The notes under the pieces: model-generated
Databases searched by the model: none
Seen by the model: only the letters and a program-made list of their open reading frames with translations
Told to the model about the DNA's origin: nothing
Made by a program: the position numbers and the translations under genes
Part shown: piece after piece, positions 1-12,192 of the stretch
Layout: each line of letters opens with the position of its first letter
How positions within the stretch are numbered: the first letter of the stretch is position 1
Assembly (NCBI RefSeq): GCF_037038585.1
Contig: NC_092520.1
Coordinates: forward strand, 7,952,501 to 8,016,500
Source: Patagioenas fasciata
Taxonomy: Eukaryota > Chordata > Aves > Columbiformes > Columbidae
DNA: 64,000 nucleotides
Reading direction: 5' to 3'

Positions 1-3000
1 TATGGATGTTTTCTCTGCATAGTGTTTATTTGGTTTTTTCCTCCGGTTTCTTTCCGCCCTGGACATTTGTATTCAAGACATTTTATTTGGTCGACACAGA
101 CCTATGAAATAACATGGGAAAGATTTTTCTGTGTGGTCAGTTGGTTCTAACATTCAAATGCCATATTAAAGGGGAATATGTCATTTAAACATCTCTGTTT
201 TTAACAACCTGTCTGTAGCTGAAATACTGGTGATTCTTCATGAAAAAAGCCTAGAGGATGAAAAAAAATAAGCAGAATAGAAGAATCCTGAGAAATAAGA
301 GGTAGTATTGCTCTGCTTTTCATTCTTGTTGTTTACACCTGGAAATTGGTTAGATAAGGGGTTAAGTGAGCCTGAAAGACAGAAAATCAGAAAGAAAACA
401 AAATACATCCAAAATTCACTCCGACATTAACAGAACAATACCCTGAAAGGGAAATCCTGCCAATAGTTGCATCTGTGCTTTGTGCAAGATGGTGATAAAA
501 AAGCAAAAGAAATTTCTTCATTTTCAAGATAGCTTCACAAAGAAAGTAACGAAACAAGGAGTCATCTCCCACTCTTCACTGCCAGCAGCTGTTGCGTTCG
601 ATGTCCTTGGATGTCCAAAAGATTAGGCAGTGTGACCCATCTGGCCCATGTAACAGGAATCAAAGACATCTCCATCTACAAACTTAAGCTCATGGTAAGT
701 GCCTCTTTTTACTAAGTCGCACAATATTTTCACAATAAATGAAATTACATAAATTTGTAATTACACTAAAGCACAAAGTTGTTTGCATCTGTCAGTTGTT
801 ACAAATTTAGTAAATGAAGGAAAAGCTGTCACACAGCATAAGAAATATATAATTGTGAAGACTACATATCATGAATTGCAAAAGTTGATATTCCTTTCTT
901 TTCTTTTTCAGGTCTCTGAAAATGAAGAGGACAAATTGAAAGTTATAGTCTGAGATAATTAATAGGGACATCTGGCTCTTGAGGGGGCAAAATTGTGGAC
1001 CAGTCTTCTCATGTGGCAATGCATTATGAACAACAGAAAAGGTATCATTTAAAATTACTTCATATTCTCATTATGAGCAGACAGAACATGTGCCAGGGGG
1101 AGCTTTACATCCAGTTTTTATTTTAATAAACTAGAACTCTGTTAAAAAAAGCACCAAAAGCAAAAAGTCAGATTTAATCTATGGCTTGAGGGTCTCAAAG
1201 ATTCACCAGTCTGGAAGTTTCTTCTGTGGTATTTTTATTCATTTAATCAAATGATAATCTTTGTACAGCAAACACATTTTCCTTCTCTCTTCTGGTAAAA
1301 ACACTTTTACTCCCAATTACTAAATCTTAGTTACAGTACATTTACAGCAGAAAGTCAGAAATTAGATGAAGATTCAGCATCTCAATGGTCGTTTAGTCAC
1401 CAGAATGGGCAGAGAATAAGGTCACATTTTGACAGCTCGAAAGGAATCAGATGGTCAGCTGCAACATGTGGAAGATCAACTCAAAAACCTGAAACCAAAC
1501 AAGTATTTTGCACTTTTTTTTTGGTGTGAAATTTGTCTTCATGTTTTGGTCTGGTTCCACAGACATTAAATGAGAGTCGACATTTGTGGTGGCACGTAGT
1601 CAAAATCAGTCTTGGCCAGGTGAACACCACATGCCTTTCTTGAATTCAGAGGATTATTATACTGGATCATTAAACTTCTAGTTTAAGGCTCATTATATCA
1701 GAAGAAAGTATTTTCCTCTCATGCTGCTATGTCTTTTTCTGTTTTTCTTAATGCGAGCTTAATACCTACCAAGACTTATATTGCCCTTAAGAAGAGACCA
1801 CTGCTTTGAATCTAATGGAAGACATGTATTCTTGAGAAATCAAGAATTCTGTCATCTTAAACACATTGTGATCAAACACATTTGGATTCTGAATTACTGA
1901 AGGTATTCAACACCAAAATGTTTTTTCTAGAGACCAATGAAGGTGGAACAGTCTTCACTGGGCTTTTCTTGCCAACCTCTCACACGATGTCTATTCCTCA
2001 TGGCCAGAAGACAGTGGTCCATGAGATGTCTGTCCACAGGCTGTTAGCAGGGTACAGCAGCAGTTTCATAAATTCTTCTATATCTCTTCTGAAGTGTAAG
2101 GCTGGCATTTTCTGGGTGTATCTCAGTGTAGGCACATTTATACCTTTGGTAGTTTCCCAGCTGAATTTCTGCTTAAACTGAGTTGATATAGATGGGCATA
2201 AAACACACACACTTTAGAGCTCTCCTCATACTCTTCTTTAGCTCTAGGTGTGGTAGTCTGTCATTGTGAAGGGATTTTATTATTCTTTGTAGTGGAATTA
2301 GCCTGTGCAAGAAAAAGGTCATATTCTCAGTAATGAAAAGGATCCATCTGTGTGCAGGCGTTGCTAGAAAGTCATGAGAGATTGGGAAGAGTCTGAAAAT
2401 AGGATTGGGATGCATGGAAATAGAGAAGGTTTGCAGTGCAAAGAGACAAAACTCATATAAGACTCTCCTGGTTTAGTTGTGCTCTGTGTTGTCTTCTTAC
2501 ATGCCAAAGAGATTTCCTGCTTACCAGGTCATTTTAAGATACGTTTTTTACTGCGGCACTTAGAACTGGTTACTGAAGACTAAATGGAGTGTATAGAAGT
2601 GAATATTTCTACAAACATAAGTGAAGAAATAAAAGCCAGATTTACTCTTCTTACACCCAGATTAAATCAGAAAGGTCTCTGTCTTCCTTTATCTTTCAGA
2701 CTTGCTCTAAATGCTTTCCTGATGCACACCTAGGAATTCTTTTATCTGTACATGTCTTACATTTCGGGTTCACATGCATCAAAGGGAAGCTGTTCCCGGC
2801 AGAAAGCATTAGCTTATCAGAGCTGATCTTTAGCAAGTCTCTCAAAGGATCTGAATGGGTTTTATCTTTATCCTCAACATATGTACTTATTTTCCTCTCG
2901 TATTTATTCAATATGTCTTCTCTCATTTAGCTAAAATGAGAGGTCTTAGTATCTTAGACCAAGTGTCATCTCCTGCAGCATACTGGCTATTCAATAGCTC

Positions 3001-4078
3001 TTTGACTTAATGAAGATCACCTTGTCTCTGATTCTTTGTCTCCGATTCTTTGTCTCCATCCATGGAATTTTATGGTTTATATTTGATTGTGCTGTATTTT
3101 ATAGCTGTGCATCATGATATAAAATATGCTTAATCTAAACATCTAAATGTTGCAGAGGTATGCAGGTCACTGAGACGTTAGGACAGTAATTATGTAGTTT
3201 AGATAGAATCATAGATTTGGGATGACTAAGCCTTACTAACTTTGTAACAGTAACTGGCAGGAATAAGACTGGGAGAGATTCCTGGGGAAATAAACTCAGA
3301 GTCTTGATGAAGGGTACTGGGAAATCAGGGAAAAAAGGGCAGAGAAAGTACTCGAAGAAGCCTTCAGGTCAAAAAGGTAGAGGAGGTGGCCTGAGGAAAC
3401 CAGTTTCAAAATCCACCCACTGAGAAGGAAAAGAATATGTAACCAAAAAAGAAGAGAAAAGCATAGAAAGTGAAGGAGAGCAAAGTCATAAGATTAACAC
3501 TTTGAAGATGAATGACCAAAAGAAGAAAAGTCAATACAAAAGTGAAAGAAGGGCATGAAGATGATTGTAAATAGTGTGTCAATTTAGATGATTTATCTTT
3601 TTCAGATTTTTCTCATTTTTATCTGAATGGAAGCAGAACTTCACAAAGTAAAGAATGAGATTGAAGAAGTACTCCATGTATGTGTATACATTTGTGTAAA
3701 TGGTCTTTGGATGAGGTAGAATAATGATGGATGGTCAAGGAGAAGAGTATAGTCCTGCTGCAATATGTGTTTTACTGGTGATTCATGGATGTTGAAGTCA
3801 TAATGGCAGGGTGAGCTTCATCATTCTAGATTTTGGAGGTCTGCAGTCATCTCCTCTGAGATGGTTGTCTAAGCATCTTTTTATTATTGGTGGAAAGAAA
3901 TAACCTCTTTTAAGATGTGCTTTATTCAATTTCCTCCATCCTCTCAGGATGACATGAATCCTGTCACAGATGAGTCTATTTCTCTCTATTGAGTAAAAAT
4001 CTTATATAGACCACTAACTCAAATATGGACCACTACACTTCACAAGTCATTCCTCTCAGTGAGATAAGTCCCATTTGA
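1..4078. other. Unique AT-rich non-coding DNA
   Basis: I see no gene and no recognisable transposon. Open frames are short and carry no domain motif. Minor features are a 14-bp tandem at 3024-3057 and a purine-rich stretch at about 3262-3560. A possible isolated CR1 tail at about 3208-3225 is too short to call. Confidence 0.6.
3024..3057. repeat. Short 14-bp tandem repeat, about 2.4 copies
   Basis: The unit GTCTCTGATTCTTT is followed by the same unit with one T-to-C change and then by a partial third copy. It is a small minisatellite-like duplication with no evident function. Confidence 0.7.
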
Positions 4079-4428
4079 AGGAGAGACCTTCTCTCTCTCT
4101 ACAACTGCCTGAAAGGAGGTTGCAGCATGGAGGGTGTTGGTCTCTTCTCCCAAGTAACAAGTGATAGGACAAGAGGAAATGGTCTCAAGTTGCACTAGGG
4201 GAAGTTCAGGTTGGATATTAGGAAACATTTCTTCATGAAAAGTGTTGTCAGGCATTGGAACAGGCTGCCCAGGGCAGTGGTGGAGTCACCATCCCTGGAG
4301 GTGTTTAAAAGACGTGTAGATAAGGCTCTTAGGGACATGGTTTAGTGCTAGAGTCAGGTTGTGTTATGGTTGAATGTGATGGTCTTAAGGGTCTCTTCCA
4401 GCGAAAATGTTTCTATGATTCTATGAAA
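4079..4428 (+). mobile_element. CR1 LINE 3' fragment (tail group 3)
   Basis: This is a 5'-truncated CR1 holding the end of the ORF2 reading region and the 3' UTR. Recognisable blocks are GATAGGACAAGAGGAAATGG, TTGGAACAGGCTGCCCAGG, the 'CATCCCTGGAGGTGTTTAAA' block and the terminal TTCTATGATTCTATG octamers at 4410-4425. It has the same tail type as the copies at 7521, 28146 and 38402. The coding potential is lost to substitutions and it is a dead copy. Confidence 0.93.
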
Positions 4429-5639
4429 GATGTTCCGTCAATACGTATTCTGTTTTACTATGTATACAAGAATGTTGACATTTTTCATTACAATTACTCT
4501 ATGTTGATCATGTGAAAAAGAAATATCATATTCTCCTTCCCCAAGACACTGTTTTTTACTTCCCTCCTGCCTTTCTTTTAGCACAGGAGACACGTTAGGG
4601 ATTCCATTTTTGCAGGTCAGCTCATTGCAAACGAGAACTAGTACAGAAAAATTACTGACAATACCTAGGATAGTTCTATATGATTCCCTTGTCATTTAAT
4701 AGCATTCCAGGAAATATTAGATATGTCCATTTGTCTGAATGCAGCTGCTGTCAAAACCAGTAGTGTGAGTCCCATACGCTCCTGGAGTCATGGGGACTGT
4801 TTCTTTTTCTGTAAAAACATTTATTAAAAAAAGACACAAATAGTACAATGGCTGAAGGTATCTTGGGGATCTCTATAGCTTGATATGTTTGACTGATAAC
4901 CTGCTTCAGATATTGCCAGAAACTGGCTGAACTTCAGAAATACCAGGTTTCTTCTCCACAGGGTCTGAATGGCAACTGTCTCCTGGGAACACCATCTGAG
5001 AAGGTCTTTGGGGCCTCCATTGCAGCTCCTACTTGACTGGGCTGCTGGATGTCTAGGAGCTTTGAACAAAAAATGGAGGTCAGTGACAAAATAAGCAAGG
5101 GGACGGGGTATAGGTTACCCCCCAAAATGGTAGGATAGACAAGGATGTGGACAGGACTATAATTTATACCTTCTTATTTCTGCTACAAATCCTTACATCC
5201 AACCCTCCGGAGACAAATGCGTCTTAGTTAGGCACAAGATAAGTGGAAGCCAAAGCTTTTCATTCGCTAGTGAGGAAGTTCTGTGTGTAAATCATGTTCC
5301 ACTCCTGCTTTTTTTAAGGCATCACTTCAGAGTTGTTACTTTTCGTGGTAGGTGAAATGCATTTGGCAGATACACAGGATTTTCCCCAGTGTAAAACAGA
5401 TTATTTACAACTTCAGAAATAAATGGAATGTTGCTTCCTTGCAAGACTCCTTGAACTCAGTGTTATCATTTGTCACCGTCCATGCTGAGTAGCCAGAACA
5501 TTCACTGTCATAAGAATGAACCAAGCAGCCCTATAGCTCTCCTATGCTAATATCATACAGCGTTGGATAACTACAGTAAGTTTGAAGAGTACGTCTCATA
5601 TTGGACTCTGCGGCAACCCTTCAGACTCACAGATTGTTG
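4429..5639. other. Unique non-coding DNA
   Basis: No gene or dated repeat is recognised. Open frames of 60 to 85 codons occur on the minus strand, but they lack motifs and are within chance expectation. Confidence 0.5.
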
Positions 5640-5735
5640 AAATGCAGGCCTCAGTTTCCCTAATTGCAAAATAGAGACCATGATAACTGCCTACCCCAGG
5701 CAGTGTTGTGGCGATTGACTCTAAGTAAGGAGACA
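5640..5735 (+). mobile_element. MIR-like SINE relic
   Basis: The stretch follows the MIR core layout in order: a CCTCAGTTTCCCTAATTGCA block, AAAATAGAGACCATGATAA, a CTGCCTACC block and a GTTGTGGCGATTGA block. That matches the MIR series 'cctcagtttcc, tgtaaaatggggataat, acctacc, gttgtgaggatta' with many changes. MIR predates the amniote split, so a diverged copy in a bird is plausible. The match was made by eye only. Confidence 0.7.
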
Positions 5736-6692
5736 TTTTTGGAGATATTTTTGCAATTTCAAGGTTACTTTTGGAGGAACCCCTGTCTGAGGACCGTCAG
5801 TGACACCCTGTGCTGCAGGAACTGTGAGGAAGGGGTATGGAAAATGGTATTGTAATAGTGGGGTTCTGTACTGGGAACTCAGAATTGTATCTCAGCCCAA
5901 GGCGATATAAAAAAACAATGAACAGTGAAAACCCATCTAAATTCAGCATTGCTAACATGAAACTTTTTCATGTTCATAAGGTCAAAATAAAATGCTTTGT
6001 GTAAAAATTGTGAAAATGTTCCTTTTTATTTGAGGTGGTTTGTGGAAAAGCATGGAAAGGACTGGACTGTTCATTTGCAGCATCCAGTACATCATTCAGG
6101 GTAGGTAAGGGAAGGGGAAGCAGTTACGAATCGTGACAAGTTTGTGTGGTTTAGTATAATTGGAAGTGAAACAGAAAACTAAACAATTTGAAAAATCATA
6201 GAACAAAATCTGATAGATCCAGTTCTGGTTTCAATGATATGGAAAATTTCAACAATGTTTTTGAGTAAAATAGGCAAGTTTTCACAATTGTTTAGTTTTT
6301 TCATTTGTATTTTGCCTTTTTGATTGATCCTAGTAAAAATTGCACTTCCTCACGGTTTTCAAACTAGTTGTTAGCATTGATAGGCAAGTTATGGGGGTTT
6401 TGGTTCCCTGTATCCCATACTTTTGTGACTATACTGATAACTAGGTTTGACCATGAGCTCCTATTAAACTGTTTCCTTGGATATCTGCTGACTTCTCATG
6501 GACAAGAGCATGTTTGCCCCTATTTGTGTCTTTACCCTTCAGTCCTTGAGATATGTGATGTACTTAGGATCAGGAAAAGTCAACGAGCTGCAGCCCCCCA
6601 GCTGCCTGTCCCTGCTTTGTGTAAGGGGCCACCCTGAACTTTGTTTAAGTGTAACGTCAATGGTTTTGTAGTCATCACTTGATATGGGTGGT
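5736..6692. other. Unique AT-rich non-coding DNA
   Basis: Nothing recognisable is seen apart from AT-rich sequence. The 89-codon frame at 6368-6637 has no domain signature and partly overlaps unique DNA beside a CR1. Confidence 0.5.
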
Positions 6693-7193
6693 ATCATAGA
6701 ATCATAGAATGATAGAATAGTTCGGGTGGGAAGGGATCTTTGAAGTGCATGTAGTCCCACCCCTGCCATGAGCAGGGACATCTTCACCCAGATCAGGTTG
6801 CTCAGAGCCCCATCCAGCCTGGCCTGGGATGTCTCCAGGGATGATTCATCCACCACCTCTCTGGGCAACCTGGGACAGGGTTTTACCACCCTCATTGTAA
6901 AAAATTCCTTCCTCATGTCTGGCCTGAATCTCTGCTCTTTTAATTTAAAACCATCACCTCTTGTCCTGTCACAACAGGCCCTGCTAAAAAATCCATCCCC
7001 ATCATTCTTATCGGCCCCTTTTAAGCACTGAAAGGCCACAATAAGGTCTCCCCAGAGCCTTCTCTTCTCCAGGCTGAACAACCCCAGCTCTCCCAGCCTG
7101 TCCTCACAGCAGAGCTGTTCCAGCCTCTGATCATTTCTGTGGCTCCTGTGGACCCTCATCCATTTTAGGACTGGTGAGAGTAATCTCAAATTC
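6693..7193 (-). mobile_element. CR1 LINE 3' fragment, antisense (tail group 1)
   Basis: Read on the plus strand it begins with three tail octamers (ATCATAGAATCATAGAATG) and continues through the CCATGAGCAGGGACATCTTC, GGCCTGGGATGTCTCCAGGG and CTTCTCTTCCAGGCTGAAC-type blocks of the CR1 3' end. On the minus strand a 216-codon frame (6539-7189) covers the degraded C-terminal ORF2 sequence, with an [19 protein letters not shown] block, so it is a LINE relic and not a host gene. Confidence 0.95.
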
Positions 7194-7520
7194 AGCCCTG
7201 CATGTCATATATTTATATAGCTGTCATTTTTTAACCTCTCTGCCTATTCTTTTCTGTGCATGTGTAGGCTATGGATATTTCTCTTTTCAGGGCCAGTGTT
7301 TTTGAGCTGATATTTTCACTCTCTGGCTGTAGCTGGAAAGAGTGGAACATTTTTTTTTTCTCCTCTGTGGCGATATAAATGTGGAACAACTTCCCTGACT
7401 ACAGAATTGCTCGTCCTACATAACAACACTGCAGCCTGCACTTGTGTCAGTTCACACTGACGTGACCTGCTCCTGTGGTATGCGCTGCGCTCTTCTCACC
7501 AGACATTCAACATTGGGAGC
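7194..7520. other. Unique non-coding DNA between two CR1 pieces
   Basis: No gene or repeat is recognised here. It separates an antisense CR1 from a short sense CR1 tail. Confidence 0.4.
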
Positions 7521-7605
7521 ATGGCTTAGGGGTGGACTTGGCAGTGTTAGCTTAATGGTTAGGCTCAGTCTTAAAGGTCTTTTCCGACCAAAATGGTTCT
7601 ATGAT
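7521..7605 (+). mobile_element. CR1 LINE 3' tail fragment (tail group 3)
   Basis: Only the last 85 bp remain: GGTGGACTTGGCAGTGTTAG, the TTAAAGGTCTTTTCCGACC block and a terminal TTCTATGAT. The extreme 5' truncation is typical of CR1 insertion. Confidence 0.88.
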
Positions 7606-10595
7606 CTCGCAACATCAGGGCTTTGGTAACTTCCTTTACTTTTGTCTATGTGTGTTGCTGAATGCTCCAAATAGATGAGACCTTGGTATTTTTGGTCATT
7701 TAGAGGGCAGTGAAAATCTGAAAATGCTTTAAATAGCTTAAAGCACTGATTTGAGGCATTCCACTCACATATGCATACCCCACAGAGACACAAAGCTCTT
7801 TTCAAACCAGTTACTCCACTTTTGCTCTGCTGTTGAATTTTCCTTTCTATGATTGCTTTTTCTTACTTTCAGCCATTCCCTGTCTTCACTGAGCCTGTTA
7901 GCCTTATACTTACAATTCCGAATGTATCCCTCTGTACATTGTAAGTCAAAGCTGTACGAGTAGCAAAGTGTCTACACTCTGACTCTTCAAATGTCCTTCA
8001 GTAATATATTGTGCTTGTGTTCTTCCTGTGCATTCACAACGGACCAAAGCAAAATATGATGAAGCCTGTGCCAACACCTTCCTGAAGAGATCTTGAAAGT
8101 CAGTGATAATATCTGTATGTGGGAAGATTTAATTTCTTTGTTTAGTTTATCCTAAAAACAACTGAGGACACTATTAGCTACTATTTAAAATGTCAATATT
8201 TCCCATGATTACCATGCAATAGTGCGTTGCATTGCCACAATTCTCCTTTGTATAAAATGAATTAAAGCATTCTAGTTGAACAAAGATGGTGCTATTTGGC
8301 ACATGTTGACTCTTGAACACTTCCTACCTTATCTGTCCTGAGGCATAACTCAGTGATCATCACTGCCTACCAGTGCCTGTCTTCAGATATTGAATTAGAC
8401 AGATTTGTGCTTCTGTATCGTGTCATCGTGAGTGTCTGTCATATCACACCCTTGTCAGAGCATATGGCTTTGACCCTGAACCTGTTAAACTGGAGGTGCT
8501 ATGTTGAGTCAGCGATTTTCAGAGTTGCAATCAGGTTAACCAAACACGAGTTCAGTGGCAAAGACTTCTAGCAGTGTCATTTACATCTGGGATGAGGCTT
8601 TATTCTTTCTGATTCAATCTTCCATGAATGCTAATCATTGTCTAGCTAGTAGTAGACATATTGCCAGTAGTAGGCAGATTCCATTGCTTCTTGAAGCTTT
8701 CTGTAATCATATCTTATTTCTATGTCTGCTGAAAGGCCCTGCTGTTACATCAGATTTAAATTAGAAGTAATCTGTCCTTTCATAGCCCAGCATGTTTAAT
8801 GCCTCTAGAAAGGTTCAGCAAAGACGGTTGCACTACAGGGAAGAATGTATACTTATGAAACTACACTTTGCAATGAGCTAACAGCAACGATGAGGCTTAA
8901 TCAAGTTCAGAAACTGGCATAAGGCCACTAGTTTGCCCTTCTGGAATACCTTAGAAAGCAGGGCATAAAAGTCTCAGATTAAATATTCTGGAAGAGCTTC
9001 GGTTTCTTGGGTGAGGCACAGAGCTGAATCCTTTATGAAGTTCACTCTGGGCCAAGCAAATGGATCAGCTTTTCCATTCTACATCTCATCTGCAAAGTGC
9101 CATCTCTGATTGCAATGTGGTCCTTCAAGCAGCTGTTTGTTACTTGATGGTATAGAAACCATCTCACCAATCCAAGAACATCTGGAAGCAATGATGGAGT
9201 GACTCTGCTCAACCTACTTCAGAATGGACTCCAGAAAGGATCCCTAAACAAGACAGAGCTTCTACAAACTTGGTCAGCTATTAACTCACCTATCTGATAC
9301 TTCACACACATCTGAGAAACAAACTAGGGACAATTCTGTGTATTTGTCGATACGTTGTTCTTCCATTTTTTGTTATGATGAAGAACTTTGGCGTGAAATA
9401 GGAGTTTTAGGCCAGATGCACAAAAATACATAGGTCCCTCGGTGCCACTAATTTCAGCTTAATTCAGGTGGAGTTGTGGACAGAAGACTTGATATCTTAC
9501 ATATTTACAACTTCCAGATGTTTTTGCCTTATAAGAAATCATTGTGTTGTGTGTGTTGTCTCATAGCAACCTCATGGGGCCTCAGTGCAGAATGACGAAG
9601 GTGTTTAAACACTTGTATCTGCAGGAGAGCACCTACCAGGATCTATAAAATATCTTTGCACACACTCACTTTTGGTGGAAGTTGGATTCTTAAGGTTTAC
9701 ATATGCGTTGGTAAATCCCCCTAGCCATATCACTTGCTTATTTATGTGCCTTCAAAGATCTGAACAGTGTAGCAAGGGTCATAAATCTCTACATACAGAT
9801 ATTTCCATGCTTGTATATGTAATAGTAAGTGAGTCTTCTGCTTTATTACAAGCAGATATCAGACCCCGTTCACCCTCATAACTCAGGGCGCCATTTACAT
9901 CAGTACAAAGCAGGCCAGCTTTTACTCATTCATAGCTGTGATTTGGCTGCTTAAACACACTAACAAAGAAAATCAACTCTATCAAGATTTTGGAAGTGCA
10001 AAATGATGGTGTGATGGTGCTCCAGATAATGCTGGAGCATTATCTGCTCTAATCATGTGAGCACAAAGTAGGTGAAAAATGCTACTTCTGGGACAAGTAG
10101 ATGAGAATTTTGATATAATAGTGTCTGTCACTCACTTGCACTGATACTGTAGTACTGGACAGCCAGTCAGTGGTCCAGGTGGGGAGCAGATAGTTAGGGC
10201 TTGATAATTTTCTTTGCCTAGAAGTGATGCCACTGGTCAAAAGAGTTTCCCCGGCAAAGTAAGGACTCCTTTAAAGCCTTCCAGTGGAGCTGTTGGAACA
10301 ATGGTCCTGGGAAAACTTATCCCGTACTTTTATCCACTGTACCCTTTTTCTAAATTTCCTGGCTGTCAAGGATCAGTTTTCTGAAGGAAACCTCCAGCCA
10401 GGCTCTGTTTAACCTTCTCCTCTGTAACTGCAGTGCTGTTAGCAACTATGGAAAACATTTCCTCTCCTGGATTTTCGCTGTTGTTGAATACTTGTAGAAT
10501 TAAAATTTTGTATGTATTTAATTACTTTTACTAGTGTTTATGCAGTATCACAGCACATTCTGTAAAGTCTCATTCCCATATTCTTAATCATTGTG
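7606..10595. other. Unique non-coding DNA, about 3 kb
   Basis: No gene or clear transposon is recognised. It contains a weak two-copy 18-bp repeat at about 8644-8679 and the overlapping hairpins at 10019-10046 listed separately. Confidence 0.5.
10019..10046. other. Two overlapping perfect inverted repeats
   Basis: Positions 10023-10032 (CAGATAATGC) pair perfectly with 10037-10046 across a 4-nt loop. A competing 7-bp stem pairs 10019-10025 (GCTCCAG) with 10032-10038. The nested geometry is what a short template switch during replication leaves behind. Confidence 0.8.
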
Positions 10596-10678
10596 TATGT
10601 CCCTGCTCATGGCAGGGGTGGCACTGGATGAGCTTTGAAGGTCCCTTCCAACCCAAACTATTCTGTGATTCTATGATT
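10596..10678 (+). mobile_element. CR1 LINE 3' tail fragment (tail group 1)
   Basis: The fragment starts within TGTCCCTGCTCATGGCAGGG and runs through the ATGAGCTTTGAAGGTCCCTT block to TTCTGTGATTCTATGATT. Only the terminal 83 bp of the element are present. Confidence 0.92.
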
Positions 10679-11440
10679 ATTACCTGATTATTGCCTGGTT
10701 TTTTTGCTTTTTTCCAGTCAATTAAGTTTTATCTGAAGTTTCAACATCTTGCTGAGCCTACCATGTCCACAACTTAGTAAACCAGTATAACTGTTCCCAT
10801 TGCCATGAGGCCTACACCACACTGCCCTTTCAGAGTTGTTGTTGCAGCTGTATGGAGGACTCTCTTGCATGTGTGTGTGTGGCTGTGTGTGTGCTCTTTG
10901 TTTTCATGTCACCCCATAGTCCTGTCCTATTGCTAGGCAGAGTCAGGCTTAAAATGAAACTAATAATGCTAAGGTTTACTTTTTTCCTGGATTTTTTTTT
11001 TTTTTTAATGAAAATAAACCTGATTAAATATTATCACATTTAAGATTCAGCTTTACCCATCAAATGTTCATACAGAATACCCAATAAGACTAAGCAGAGT
11101 TGTGTTCATGTACTTTGGGAGCAGAAGACTCATTTTCTCCTTTTTTCTCTCTCACTGTCTGGCAGCTATTTTGTAACTTCCAAAAATTTAATTAAGGAAC
11201 AGGTGACTTATCTTTCAGATAATCCATGAAAAAATAGTATGCCCTACGAACATCCATGTTCATTAATCTAGCTATACTATTTTTACATTCTTTTGTACAG
11301 ACCTTCTCAATCTAGTCTTAGATCAACCAGTAATTTATTGGTCAAAATCTACGGGTAAATCTTAAATGCTTCTTGCAAGTCTTTCCAATTATTCTGTATG
11401 TTTTCTCTGCTGAAATGTCAATTTTAAAATAAGCCCACTG
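10679..11440. other. Unique DNA with low-complexity patches
   Basis: This flank of the pentanucleotide array contains an interrupted (TG)n tract at 10870-10893 and a poly-T run at about 10992-11006. No gene is seen. Confidence 0.5.
10870..10893. repeat. Interrupted (TG)n microsatellite
   Basis: Two short TG runs are separated by GGC. Confidence 0.8.
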
Positions 11441-11515
11441 CCTCTCCTCTCCTCTCCTCTCCTCTCCTCTCCTCTCCTCTCCTCTCCTCTCCTCTCCTCT
11501 CCTCTCCTCTCCTCT

Positions 11516-11860
11516 CCTCGCCTCTCCTCGCCTCTCCTCGCCTCTCCTCGCCTCTCCTCGCCTCTCCTCGCCTCTCCTCGCCTCTCCTCTCCTCTCCTCT
11601 CCTCGCCTCGCCTCGCCTCGCCTCGCCTCGCCTCGCCTCGCCTCGCCTCTCCTCTCCTCGCCTCTCCTCTCCTCTCCTCGCCTCTCCTCTCCTCGCCTCT
11701 CCTCTCCTCTCCTCTCCTCTCCTCTCCTCTCCTCTCCTCTCCTCTCCTCTCCTCTCCTCTCCTCTCCTCGCCTCTCCTCTCCTCGCCTCTCCTCTCCTCG
11801 CCTCGCCTCTCCTCGCCTCGCCTCGCCTCGCCTCGCCTCGCCTCGCCTCGCCTCGCCTCT
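11516..11860. repeat. CpG-bearing CCTCG sub-blocks of the array
   Basis: CCTCG units, alone or alternating with CCTCT, give 32 CpG dinucleotides between 11519 and 11857. Two such clusters (about 11516-11690 and 11766-11858) are separated by a pure CCTCT run. In an otherwise CpG-poor region this forms an artificial CpG cluster. Confidence 0.9.
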
Positions 11861-11955
11861 CCTCTCCTCTCCTCTCCTCTCCTCTCCTCTCCTCTCCTCT
11901 CCTCTCCTCTCCTCTCCTCTCCTCTCCTCTCCCCTCCTCTCCTCTCCCCTCCTCT

Positions 11956-12030
11956 CCCCTCCCCTCCCCTCCCCTCCCCTCCCCTCCCCTCCCCTCCCCT
12001 CCCCTCCCCTCCCCTCCCCTCCCCTCCCCT
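11956..12030. repeat. Pure (CCCCT)15 block with G-quadruplex potential on the minus strand
   Basis: Fifteen consecutive CCCCT units give the minus strand G4 runs separated by single A residues. That pattern satisfies the standard four-run G-quadruplex rule several times over. The plus strand could form an i-motif. Confidence 0.9.
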
Positions 12031-12130
12031 CCTCTCCCCTCCCCTCCTCCCCTCTCCCCTCCTCTCCTCTCCTCTCCTCTCCTCTCCTCTCCTCTCCTCT
12101 CCTCTCCTCTCCTCTCCTCTCCTCTCCTCT

Positions 12131-12192
12131 CCCTCTCCCTCTCCCTCTCCCTCTCCCTCTCCCTCTCCCTCTCCCTCTCCCTCTCCCTCTCC
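12131..12192. repeat. (CCCTCT)n hexamer block at the array end
   Basis: About ten CCCTCT hexamers replace the pentamer at the right end before the array decays into CCCCCCTCTTCCCTC-type sequence. Confidence 0.9.

Noticed and set aside
3208..3225. Isolated CR1-tail-like AGAATCATAGATT
   Set aside because: Without any adjoining CR1 body it is too short to separate from chance.
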